Positions 13,001-24,400 of a stretch of 64,000 bases of DNA are shown piece by piece (the first letter of the stretch is position 1; every line of letters begins with the position of its first letter). The position numbers and the translations under genes were made by a program. This stretch comes from Helianthus annuus (lineage: Eukaryota > Streptophyta > Magnoliopsida > Asterales > Asteraceae). The stretch covers positions 116,246,354 through 116,310,353 of the forward strand of contig NC_035448.2 of assembly GCF_002127325.2 (NCBI RefSeq), written 5' to 3'. Below the pieces are notes generated by a model. That model saw only the letters and a program-made list of their open reading frames with translations. It was not told where the DNA came from and ran no database searches.

Positions 13001-13505
13001 TGGACTTTTGTATCAAAAAGACTCTCCATTTGATCTGTGTGCTTTTTCTGACAGTAATTTTGGAGGTGCTGGTCAAGACATGAAATCTACATCAGCTGGA
13101 TGCCAGTTTCTGGGGGATCGCCTCATCTCCTGGCAATGCAAGAAGCAGCAAACCGTCTCATTATCCACTGCAGAAGCGGAATATGTGGCTGCTTCAGCCT
13201 GCTGCTCATAGGTTATCTGGATTCAACACCAGCTGGTGGACTACGGTTTGAATTTCTCCCAAACTCCTATTTATTGTGACAATGATGCAGCTATCCAAAT
13301 AGTGAAAAATCCGGTGTATTTTTCAAAAACCAAGCACATTGCCATAAAAATTCACTTTATTCGTGACTCCTTCAACCAGGGTTTAATTAAAATGGAACAA
13401 ATTCATACTGACGACAATGTCGCAGACATTTTTACAAAACCGGTTGATAAAGCACGTTTTCTTGCTCTTCTCGAACTTCTTAAAATGGTCGAATTTGAGG
13501 ATTGA
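10049..13505 (+). pseudogene. pol: A pol: protease, integrase, RT, RNase H, broken
   Basis: Copia-order polyprotein. The protease motif VIDSGCSRYMTG is at about 10090. The integrase HHCC finger (WHRRLGH ... CVSCAKGK) is at about 10493-10620. The integrase core follows with HMDLFGPV, RSDNGTEF and GVAERRNRTL carrying the D, D, E residues. RT starts near 11990 and has IYVDDIIF at about 12555. RNase H ends with IHTDDNVADIFTKPVD before TGA 13503-13505. Premature stops are at 10397, 10466, 10846, 11092, 12912 and 13209, with frameshifts near 10762 and 12390. Catalytic residues remain, so the damage is point lesions, not loss of domains. It resembles the pol of B throughout. Confidence 0.85.
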
Positions 13506-14970
13506 CCGCGGTCACACAAAAATATTTTTCTTCGCTTCTGTAAATTTGTTTCTTAAAATAACGTTTCTTTCATTTTAAGCAAAAATTTAGGGGGATGTAG
13601 TCTTAGAAAAATACAAAAACATTAAAAAATTCAGAAAAATACAAAAATAATCTCCGTTTTTGTCATGCCTTGACTACAAACCGGGAAATGAAATAAATTT
13701 TCGCATTATGGTTAAGGGCTGACTCATGTAAGACCAGCATCGAAATAGTTTGACTCTAGCATGATGTGCTGGTAGGCTCTATCCATAAGGCTGAAAACGT
13801 TGGCAGTGTCTGTTTAGAACTAAAACTATACATGACCTCAGGAAAGAAAGTCACTTGGAATTAGCTCATTTCTATTTGAATGCTTGTATGTTGTCCCGAT
13901 ACACACAATTTTGATATAATTCTGAAATCTTCTCTAAAAAAAATCGTGTACCTCCTCTGCTGCATCCAGATACATGCTGATCTGGAGGTGCTAGGCAACG
14001 ACAGCTTCTGCTGCATCCAGATACATGCTGACCTAGCTGTACGTTGTCGCGCTATAGATCTAATACACCCGAAAGAGGCCCACAAGTGCCCAAAAGAAAC
14101 CCCAAGAAACCTATATCAAATTGAGAAAAACTCATTTGATCTGTATATTATACCATCTCTGCAAAAGATCTATTCAGTTCTCTTCTCAACCTATTCCCAG
14201 TTAAGGTTTCAGAAATCTGGATTGGACTTATGAAATATGTGGTAGGGAAGATACTTGCATGATAGAGTGTGCTGTCTGTATTTCCGGGATTTGATTAGTA
14301 TTTGCTTGGGTGTTCATTGTTAAGAAATCAAAACATGATAAATTTTGTTACAGGCAGTTATATGGAAAAGGTCTAGGGAGATGAGTTTAGGTGGACAAAT
14401 ATATTGGCAATCATCTAGATCATTCAGTAGTAGATCAGTATTGATAAGTGTGGTCAAGCCCGAAACTCTGTGATTTGATCCCGTAAGAAGAATGCATGCG
14501 CAAATGACATGAGATTTTGTGTTGATGTAAATATCTCGTTTTATTTCCATTCTGTAATTTCGTCTTGTGTGGTTTAAATAGTTTGTCATTGTGTTATTTC
14601 TATATAAAATTTTTGTGGCCGTATTGTCATGAACCGAAGGGACCGAATTTTCAATAAAATATTCCTTGCACAAAGAACTCTTTTCTCGGGATCTGAGCGG
14701 GACCCACCGTAAACCTGGTGGGTCCCACAAAATCCAATTCTCTTCTCACAAATGAGTTGGTAAACTAAATGGTAACAAAAACGACGGTTGGGTTAATCAT
14801 TATCTGGTGGGCCCCCCCTTGGTTGAAAAGCTTGGTAAATTTAGGGTATATTGAAACTTGTGCGGCGATCAACACATCTTTACAATCATTCCCTAAAAAC
14901 TCATCCTTCAAAAATTTAAAAATAGCCGATCAATTAAGTTTTCGCTCATCTTCAATCGCCACTCACCGTC
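13506..14970 (+). other. A pol-env spacer
   Basis: Noncoding, about 1.5 kb. A purine tract TTAGGGGGATG lies about 85 bp after the pol stop (about 13587-13597). A motif block shared with elements B and G lies at 13957-14034. A possible TATA (TATATAAAAT, 14601-14610) lies about 370 bp before the first env ATG. The last 100 bp are CT/CA-rich like a 5' UTR. ORFs here are short and unlike anything in B, so I treat them as noise. Confidence 0.6.
13957..14034 (+). repeat. Duplicated Sirevirus spacer motif, A copy
   Basis: Two copies, 13957-13983 and 14008-14034, of a 27-nt word beginning CTGCTGCATCCAGATACATG and ending in CTGATCT or CTGACCT. The reverse complement of the second copy is nearly identical to 62617-62643 in element G. 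Diverged pairs are in B (46487-46510, 46658-46680) and G (62443-62465). In all three elements the motif lies downstream of pol. Confidence 0.7.
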
Positions 14971-14986
14971 ATGTCGAAATCAAAAG
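14971..14986 (+). other. A env-like gene, proposed first coding exon (16 nt)
   Basis: ATGTCGAAATCAAAAG is directly followed by the donor GTATGG, with a pyrimidine-rich leader before the ATG. Joining it to the acceptor at 15814/15815 makes 66 nt up to the internal ATG at 15865, so the frame is kept. The matching element B has the same structure (ATG, few codons, AAG/GTATGT). This is inferred from signals and frame only; there is no transcript evidence here. Confidence 0.55.
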
Positions 14987-15814
14987 GTATGGGCTTCTTA
15001 TCTCATCTTAAATTGAATCTCTGTTATGTGCTTTGAGGTAATACATTAGGGATGGTTATGTTCTTGATTAAATGAACACTGGTGTGGGTTGGTTTGAAGG
15101 TTTTTGATGCCGAAACCGGAAATCTTCTGGTATTTTGTGCCTTATCTGATAAATTTCTTGAATACAATGGTTTAGACACTAGGATTTAGCCGAAAATCAT
15201 GTTTCTGAACCATAAGTAGTCGCCGGAATATCTAGTTTGGCCGGAGAAGATGATCGGAGACGGCGAGTGAACTTCACGCGCCGTCGGAGTGAATCGCACA
15301 AGCTGGGGTTGGACAGTCATACCCCTGAGATTTTGTGTGAAAAGACCCTGTTGCCCTTGTCTTTTAAAATGTTGTGCGATTGAAAGTTTGGTTGATTTCC
15401 ATTGACTGAATCTTGTGCGTTTGACCAGAATTGACCAGGTCTTGTACGTTTGACCAGAGTTGACCAGGTCTTGTGCGTTTGACCTTAGTTGACCAGTCTT
15501 GTGCGATTGGTATTGCGTGTTTTATTACAAAACTACCATCGCACAAGATCTGCCTAATCGCACAAGTGACTTTCAATCGCACAAGGAAATATTTGTTGGG
15601 CTTGATTCAGTTTATTTGGGCCGATAGTTATACAATGGGGCTGGTTAACTATTAAGTTGTAATTTTTGATTTCTTTTAAACAGAACACAGATGTGTTTTA
15701 TTTTTAAGGATCCTGAAATTATAATGTATTAGTTTGACCAAGCTTACTGTCAAAATTTTGAAATCTTTGATGGTAACATTTATGTATCCGCACTTATTCG
15801 ACTCTTTTGTGCAG
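14987..15814 (+). other. A env-like gene, proposed intron with word array
   Basis: This 828-bp GT-AG interval runs from GTATGG to ACTCTTTTGTGCAG. Its sequence is AT-rich and non-coding. From about 15290 to 15590 it holds about nine copies of the element-specific word TTGTGCGATTG/TTGTGCGTTTG, some inverted (AATCGCACAAG). The same word fills the pre-gag leader of this element. Confidence 0.52.
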
Positions 15815-16870
15815 ATACAGGGAAGAAAGCCAAAGGTCCGCATGTTCCAGCGTGGGAGAAAACTATGAATATTGCTTGCTACCTATCAGATCCTCCAAAG
15901 GGTTTCGAGACATTCAAATCATTGATAGTGGGTCTAGACACCTGCAGATTAGCTCATTCTCTTCGGGAGAATCCAATCATTCAGGAAGACTGGATTAAAG
16001 ACTTCTGGGATAACTCAACGACAAAGAAAGGTGATTCAGTGATCAAGTCAAAGGTTCGAGGCACAGAGGTTTCAGTCAACGAACAAGACATACGAGATGT
16101 ACTGTTATTTGGAGATGCAGCCGATCCGATAGAGTACTCGAAAGAGAAAGTTATGGAAGTTTTGACCAAAATGAGCTATGAGGGAGCAACTCCTCCTCCA
16201 ACAATCAAAAAGTTGTTGCATCCATAATGGAGACTTCTAGCTCATATCTATCTGGTGTGTATCAGTGGAAATAAAAGTGGTCTTGACAAATTGACATTGA
16301 AGCAAACCTCTGCAGTGGTTTCGGTAGTTGAAGGGTGGAAGTACAATTATTCCAAAAGTGTGTTCGATGACATGTTTGTAAATGTGAAAACATTGAATGA
16401 GAAGTACTGGTATAAGTTCCCAAGATTTGTTTAGATGATTTTGGAAAAGAAGTATCCTAAGCTGCCAGTCACGGTGAAAACATATGATGCCAAGATGATG
16501 AACCATTCGGTGTTTACATGGATAAATCAGAAGTCTAGAGATAATGTTGGGCTCAAGTATGAGAACAAGCGTGCACTAACAAAATTTGGAATTTTTGTTG
16601 AGATTCAAGAAGCAGCACCAACTCAAATCCATGCGATTGTAGCCGAGGAGCATGATGTAGAGATAATCGAGCCTCCTGTTAGTGTTCAAGAGCCAACTGA
16701 AAACGTAGATTTGACTGGTATAGAAACTGAAGAAGATGTTAGAGACGACAGAACGATGGAAGATGAAGAAGAAGATGAACGTGTTGATGAAAGTGAAACA
16801 GAGATCGAGACGATGGACGAAGGTCTTACAGTAGAAACAGTTCACGTGAGCCCTCTTCATGTTGAACGTG
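15815..16870 (+). pseudogene. A env-like ORF, N-terminal half, broken
   Basis: One frame with stops at 16225-16227 and 16432-16434. It aligns by eye with the env-like ORF of B: an FWDN/FWKN block, a KMSYEG region, an AH--LVCIS region, then WYKFPRFV followed by a stop where B has Gln. After that comes an acidic Glu/Asp-rich tail. The label env-like is positional (Sireviruses carry an ORF after pol); I see no signal peptide or clear membrane anchor. The ORF is cut at 16870, where element D's surplus pol tail begins. About 580 residues present in the middle of the B protein are not found on either side of D. Confidence 0.72.
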
Positions 16871-17155
16871 TTGGAAATGTTCATCCAACATTCCACGTGT
16901 CCAATCTCAGAAAGTGTTTAGCTGATGAGAACCTCCACATACCACTTGAGGAAATTCGTGTTGATAACACGATGCACTTCGTTGAGAAACCTGTGGAGAT
17001 TGTGGATCGTTCATTTAAGCAGTTGAAGGGCAAGCGGATTAAATTGGTCAAAGTTTTCTGGGAATCTAAGCGTGGCCCAGAGTTTACATGGGAACGTGAA
17101 GATCAGATGAAAGCGAAATATCCGCATCTATTCTCACAAGTTTCCTCTAAATAAA
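16871..17155 (+). pseudogene. Surplus 3' end of D pol (chromodomain tail)
   Basis: It encodes the end of integrase and the chromodomain-like tail ([13 protein letters not shown] ... [17 protein letters not shown]), the same as the end of the full D gag-pol with only a few changes, for example near 17059 and at 17006. It is fused in a run-on frame to the truncated env-like ORF of element A; that fusion is accidental. It is followed by the same PPT and the start of an LTR, so the fragment is continuous with a genuine element junction. Confidence 0.85.
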
Positions 17156-17188
17156 TTTCGGGACGAAATTTCCTGAAGTAGGGGAGAC

Positions 17189-20100
17189 TGTGACATCTGT
17201 GCTTGTGATATCATTATTCAAACTCTGAACAATACAATATTAATAAAACAGTGTGTTTTTGATCCCAATGTTTGTCATTTATGTTTGGTTTTGTGCCCAT
17301 GTTGATTTTTGATCGATTTTGAACTCTATATCGCTTTCTGGAAAGTTATACGCGAACTGATGCGTTAACACGATCAGTTTAACGCGACAAACACTCCGGA
17401 ACATCATCATAAACTTAACATACCTTAAATAACCTTTACATAACTTAGAAATAAGTTTTAAAGGCTTTGGTATGGCAAAAACAAGTTTATTTGCTCTCAG
17501 GGACTATTTGCGTCAACATGCAAAAGTCTGCCGTTTCGTAAGGCAGCGTACAGTCCGGAACTTGATCATAAGTTAAACATACCATATATAACCTAAACAT
17601 GGCTTAGAAATAAGCTTTGATAGGTTCGGTGTGCGAAAACATGCTTATATGATCTTACAGGGACTAAAAGTGTCAAAAACGGCGTAAGTTTGCATTTTCG
17701 CGCATATCTTACGTTCTGACCACTTCTGGACATATAAAATTTTTGTACACACTAAAATATTTTTATTTTAGTGATCGACACGCAAAAATTCCATTCGTTT
17801 CGCTATTTGGATCGTTTTCGCGCTCGTTGCGATTTCTGTCGTAATTAGCCGAACAACGCAACCGTACGAGTAAACAAACCGACATCCGTGAGTTTTCCAA
17901 GCATATTTTGAGTCCCCTAAACTTTATTGACCTTGTGGAGCCTTGAAAATGGCTTAACGGGTGTCAAAAGTGCCTGAAATAGACTCAAACAAGTTCAGGG
18001 GCCGAAGCTGTCAAAATGTGAAAGTTGCTGATCAGATGCAGGGTCCTTACGGACCGTATGGGTCCCCTTGCGGACCGTAAAGCATGCCCAGCAACCAGAA
18101 ACATGAAATTTGCTGCTGTTTTGTAAAATCAGGCCCTTGTTTGCAATTTTTATGTTTTGGGGAGCAAGTTATCTCTTCTCCAAGGCTTCTCTTCTGCTTG
18201 TAACAAGTGTAAGGCTTGGATTTCATGCTTAATGACCAAGAAAAACACTTGGAATGATCTCATGTTCTTGCTTCAACTATAAATAGCCAACACCCTCACT
18301 TCATTCTTTGCTCATTCCTTCTTTCTCTCATTCACATCTGCTTTGGAGCTCTCTCTCAAGCATTTGGGACTTTGTCTTCTTGTAGAAAAGATAGCAAGGA
18401 CCCTTAGTGAGCATTCTTTCATTTCTTTTTATGGCTTTCTCCTTATGTAGTGCAGAAAGTCAAACGTTTGGCCAACAGTTTGACTTTCGGTTTTGACCAT
18501 CAATTGGTCAAGTCAAAGTTCAATTGAACTTTGAAACGTGATTGTAATCACGATAGCTATAATCCTTCGTGATTATAACCGCTGATTACCACGTTAACTA
18601 GTTGTAGTGTCGAGTCAAAGTTTTGGTCAAAATGCGTCTTAGCACGCATTTTGCCTCGGAACTACTTTAGGGTATCAAAGCACTTTGTTTTGATACCAAA
18701 TCAGTAGGTTAAACATGTTTTGACATGTTTAACTCGACACTATTAGTTTGTGCTTGTTTAGGGTCGTAAGTTAAGCGGTCTAAACAACCGCTTACACTTT
18801 CGAACCCGACCCGTTTGGTCGATCTTTAGGATCCGACCAAGCACACTTAGTGATCATAGTTGCATAGGGAATAACCTCTGAGGTTATACCTTATGATCAC
18901 ATAGGATTAGTTAGTCATTTGCTAGTTAGCTTGTATGCCCATAGGAAATGACCAAAATGCCCTTTTGAAGCTAAAATCCGTATTTTGATTATGTGAACAT
19001 ATTTTTGACATGTAATCTGATTTAGTAACATGTTTAGGGATTATTGGGCATGTAAGACTTGACATAGCACATAGTTAACCATCCGGACATAGTGTTACGC
19101 TAATGACGCCTTATAGTGACTTATGTAACAATAATGTGTCGAAACGGGTCAAAAGCACTTAGGTAGGCTTTCTAATCAGAATGTTGGGACTATTAAATCA
19201 TACCATATGAGTTCAATTACTCATTTGATTTATAGAACCTCATTCTATCCTATCTCCCGATTTAGGAGCCGATTTATTAACATAGTTACCTATACTAGGT
19301 GCCGGTTGATTCCGTGATACTTGGAGCTTAAATTGGTCTTATTCTCAAGACTAATTAGCAATCCAAAGTGAGTACATAGTTCCCCTCTTTTAGCGTTTTC
19401 AAATATTTTGGGGTGATACACATGTACATACATGTTACTTTTGTGCATTTCTTGCTTTTATGACATAAACATGCTAGTATCATCTAGTACATATTTAGTA
19501 CATGCTTTCACTATGTTTTGCTATGTATGTTAAGCATGCTAGCACATTGATTTGTTACACATTTCTTACATATGTTTACTTAGCATATGGAACACATTGC
19601 TTTACATGACATTTTTGCTATGTATGTTTACTGAGCATGCTAGCACATTGTTTTACATGAACATTTCTACTAGGCATGTTTACTTAGCATTCCTAGTACA
19701 TGGTTTTCACATGCTACATTGGTTATGACATTTGGTGTGTTAAATCGGGACAATAATACATTCATTAACATTGATCACGCCGCTCGGACTTATGTAATGG
19801 TACCATAGGAATTGACAACTCCCGTTTCCGACTTCCTGGGTTTGTTTGGAAGTTGGGAATGACAGAATCCGACTACATAACTTTAGATGAACCTTTAATT
19901 CGTTTAAGGGTTTGTCGCCACAGTCGCAAGGCTTGAATGTATGCGATTAACATGACTGCATAAATGTTTGTAATCATAAAGCATTGTTTTTTCTGCAAAG
20001 CATAACATTTGATTTAAACTTAGGTTTATTCAAAAACATGTTTTGTACATTTTCTATGGGGTTGAGTAACTTCTAGTTATTCACCATACATGACATTTGT

Positions 20101-20886
20101 TTTCACATTAGACATCATTACATAGTTAAGTAGATGATTTCCTACTTGCTATGCATTTCATTGGTTATACATGATACACATGACATTGTACACGGTTTAC
20201 ACATACACATTTTGACATGGAACAAGACATTTTGGTTGGTTATTGATAAGTGACTTATGTAACGGGGCTATGTGTTATATGATAAAAGCATGGTGGATAC
20301 GCCGCTGGTACTTCCTATATATAAGTGCTTTTATCGTATTATACATCGTTGCGTTATATAAACCACTTGGGCAAGACATGAACATTTCATACATAAACAT
20401 GACATTGTTTTACAAATTACATATTTTATCCAAATTCACCTTCACTTGGTTATTTATTAAACCATGCATTATCATTTCATCATCATTTGATTTTCATTGA
20501 TTTTTCACATGGTTTTACAAAGGAAAAACATTTTATAAGGTTCATGACTACTTTTTATTAAACACTTCCTTCGAACACAAGTCATGAATCTGCATAAACA
20601 AAACCTATGTATCTCACAGGCATTTTTATGCTGACGTACCTATTTTTACATGTGTTTCAGGTGCTAATGCATAAGGGTGTTTGTGCTTCACTTAGGCGGA
20701 CTCGGGCCTTAGTGACTTAAAAGACAGTTATTTTGTAGTTTTAGTTGAACTCAAAGACAGTGTAAGTTTAAATTTTAATAATACATAACTTTAATTGCCA
20801 TGGTTGTTGAAACAATAATTCTGTCGCCACTCACCTCCCCGGCGTTTCTGCCGCGGTTTGTTGTTTTACGCGGTCGGGGTGTGACA
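17189..20886 (+). repeat. D first LTR
   Basis: 3698 bp, starting TGTGACATCTGTG and ending GGGGTGTGACA. Upstream of the promoter is a short palindromic cluster of ACGGACCGTA/GCGGACCGTA (about 18049-18081). The TATA is at 18277. About 2.6 kb follow the TATA, so the R/U5 part is long. A 33-bp segment between two AAAGACAGT repeats (20720-20728 and 20753-20761) is present here but missing from the second LTR. Confidence 0.9.
18277..18286 (+). promoter_or_regulatory. TATA box of D first LTR
   Basis: CTATAAATAG, followed by CTCATTC/CTTTCTC-rich sequence typical of a plant transcript leader. It is conserved in the second LTR at 27057-27066. Confidence 0.65.
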
Positions 20887-20893
20887 GAAGAGT

Positions 20894-20905
20894 TGGTATC
20901 AGAGC
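20894..20905 (+). other. Primer binding site of D (tRNA-iMet)
   Basis: TGGTATCAGAGC begins eight bases after the LTR end. Such a gap is usual for Tekay-type elements. Confidence 0.88.
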
Positions 20906-21469
20906 CAATGGTTATAGGGAACTAGGTTATTAGTAATGCTTTGACCTAGACTATAACTTTAGGACCCTAACACAAGTTTACTTGTGTTTAGATTTTAAAA
21001 CAATACCCGTCACCTATCCTTAGGTGATAACCACAACAAGAACACAATAACAAAACCGCTTTGAAAATTAATCATCTATCCTTAGATGATTTCTTTTTGG
21101 CCTCGTGCCTCCCAATTTTTCAAAATCTCGTCAAAGTTTTGGGTCTAAATAATGTGAACACGTGCAAACTGGAAGAGTGAATGCCTCTACCCTGAGTTTT
21201 CTGTCTAAGGCTAGAGTGTTCGTACAAATCCGCAGTATCGGACCAGTCACTCTTACCTGGGAACTCTTGGGGTGAGTGTTCACTTATAGGCGAGCATGTC
21301 TTCACGATACATTATTATGACTCATTTACTTTGATTTGTCACTGTGTGTTGTTTGTTTGCTTTGTGGTAACAAGCAAATGACCACCTTCCTTGCTTTTTG
21401 TCGATTTTATTGTTATCTCATTTTCATCACATCATCTCACTCGTTTTCTCTCATGTTTCCTCTTTTAGA
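20906..21469 (+). other. D pre-gag leader
   Basis: No gene seen. The final stretch is T/C-rich and ends CTCTTTTAG directly before AATGCC of gag, resembling a splice acceptor, but no partner donor stands out. Confidence 0.5.
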
Positions 21470-24400
21470 ATGCCTCCTCGACGTAACGTTCCTCAACCTA
21501 ATGCCGAACTGGCAGCTATTATAGCACAGCAGATGGCTGCTATGCTACCTGGTCTCATAACTCAAATAAACCAAGCCACCAATAACAATGTTAATGCACC
21601 TGCTCCGTGCAACTTTAAACAGTTTAACTCGGCTAAACCGCTCAAGTTTAGTGGTACTGAAGGAGCAACAGGGCTTCTACAGTGGTTTGAGAGTCTTGAG
21701 AGCACCTTTCGCCATATTCAGTGTCCGAACAATCGTAAGGTCGAGTTTGCTTCGAGTGTATTTCAAAAGAGGGCTTTTACCTAGTGGAATGGGGTAATGA
21801 GAGATAGAGGTGCAGATGTTGCTTTGGGTCAAACTTGGGAGGAACTCAGGACTCTCATGATGAGAGAATTCTGTCCTCGACACGAGCAGAGGGCACTCGA
21901 AGATGAGTTCAAAGATCTGAAGCAAGTCAGTGGTGAACACCGGGCTTACACTGACAGATACAAGGAGTTAAGCTTGCTCTGTCCTACTATGGTCACGCCT
22001 TTGGATAAGGCTATTGAAAGGTATATAGACGGTTTGCCAGATCCTGTTCAGGATATTGTCACTGGCAGTCACCCTACTACCGTCCGACAAGCCATTGAGC
22101 TAGCTGCTACCCTTACTGAATCCCAAATCAAGAAGGGTAAACTCCACAGAAAGGGTGACAAGAAGCAGAAACAGTCTGATGACGCCAAGGATAACAAGGG
22201 CAAGAAGGCTGCTGAGTCTTCTAAGAAGTCGAGGAAGCGTAAGGCTTCCAAGAATTTTGCTATTACCACTCAGATAAACCAGACTGCTCCTAACCAGGCA
22301 GCACAGAATCAGGTTGCACAACCTGCTGCCAAGAGGCAGTATGCTGGTAATGCACCCCTGTGCAACAGATGTAATAGCCACCACCAGCCACAGATGCAAT
22401 GCCGTATCTGCACGAATTGTGGCAAGTCTGGTCATCTTGCGAACACCTGCCGTTTTGTTCCTAATCTGAACCCAGCTGCACAGAACCCTACCCAGAATCC
22501 TGCACGACCTCATTTTCCGCCTGGTTCATGTTTTAACTGTGGGGATCTGACCCACTACAGGAACAACTGCCCGAGGTTGGCAAATGTGAATCAAGCACCA
22601 GCTCGTGGTAGAGCCTTCAATCTGAATGCCAACGAGGCGCATGCGGATAACGAAGTGGTGAACGGTACGTTCCTTGTTAACAACCATCCTGCTTCTGTTC
22701 TATTTGATTCGGGTGCCGATAAGAGTTTTGTGTCCTCAGCATTTGAGCCTTTGCTTGCGATGACTAGAACAAAACTAGGAAAGCCCTTGACAGTAGAAGT
22801 AGCTAGTGGTGAACCTGTTGTCCTCAACTCGGTTCTTCAAAATCGCCAGTTGAATCTCAATAACCATCTTTTCCCCATTGACCTCACACCGATGCAACTC
22901 GGGAGCTTCGATGTTATAGTAGGAATGGATTGGTTATCGAAGTACCATGCTGAGGTGGTATGTTTTGAGAAGTTGGTCCGTATACCGCTATCGACTGGTG
23001 AGATCTTAGAAGTTCGTGGGGAGAAACCCGTCTGTGGTCTTAAGCTTATGTCCTGTATCCAAGCCCGCAAATATCTACGCAAGAAATATGTTGCCTTCTT
23101 AGCACATGTTGTAGAGGATGAAAGCAGGGTTAAGACTATCCAAGATATCCCTGTTGCTCGAGATTATCCAGAGGTATTTCCTGAAGAATTACCTGGTTTA
23201 CCCCCTGTGTGCCAAGTTGAGTTCCGCATTGATCTTGTGCCTGGCGCTAATCCCATTGCTAAATCACCTTATCGTCTTGCACCGTCTGAGATGCAAGAGT
23301 TATCTAAGCAGCTTCAGGAGCTATCTGACAAAGGATTCATCCGTCCAAGCTTTTCCCCTTGGGGCGCTCCTGTCCTATTTGTGAAAAAGAAAGATGGATC
23401 GTTCAGAATGTGTATCGATTACCGTGAGCTTAATAAGCTTACCATCAAGAATCGATATCCCCTACCTCGCATTGATGATCTCTTTGATCAGCTACAGGGT
23501 GCTACTTGCTTTTCAAAGATTGATCTACGTTCTGGGTATCATCAACTTCGAGTTCTCGAAGAAGATATTCCCAAGACAGCATTTCGTACTCGATACGGTC
23601 ATTATGAGTTCACTGTTATGCCTTTTGGTTTAACAAATGCTCCTGCTGTTTTCATGGACTTGATGAATAGGGTTTGTAAGCCTTATTTGGACAAGTTCAT
23701 CATTGTATTCATTGATGATATTCTGATCTATTCTAAGACTCGAGCTAATCATGAGCAACATCTTCGTCTTACAATGGAGCTTCTAAAGAAAGAACAGCTT
23801 TTCCCCAAATTCTCCAAGTGCGAATTCTGGCTTAAGGAAGTTCAATTTTTGGGGCACATAGTCAACGAACAAGGTATACATGTAGATCCCGCCAAAATCA
23901 GTGCGATTAAGGATTGGGATACTCCTACTACTCCTACCGAGGTTCGTTCATTTCTTGGTCTAGCGGGTTATTACCGCCGTTTCATTGAAAACTTCTCCAA
24001 AATTGCGGTTCCTCTCACAGCTTTAACTCAGAAAAGCAAACCTTTTGAGTGGGGATCCAAACAGGAAAAAGCTTTCCAGACCTTGAAACAGAAACTTTGT
24101 GATGCACCTATTCTATCTTTGCCCGAGGGTAACGACGACTTTGTCGTGTACTGTGATGCATCCAACTTAGGCCTTGGCTGTGTTCTTATGCAAAGAAACA
24201 AAGTTATAGCCTATGCATCAAGACAGCTGAAAGTGCACGAGAAAAACTACACCACTCATGATCTTGAGTTAGATGTAGTAGTCTTTGCTCTCAAAATCTG
24301 GAGATATTACCTTTACGGTACAAAGTGTGTAGTGTTTACTGACCACAAGAGTCTCTAGCATATCTTCAATCAGAAAGAACTAAACATGAGGCAACGACGT

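Noticed and set aside
16435..17154. A single gene joining acidic env-like sequence to a chromodomain
   Set aside because: The second half is the surplus pol tail of D (identical to 25652-25935); the fusion is an accident of a deletion junction.
20243..20500. 85-codon ORF, with an almost identical copy at 29023-29280
   Set aside because: Both copies lie at the same place in the two LTRs of element D; conservation reflects LTR identity, and the frame has no domain.
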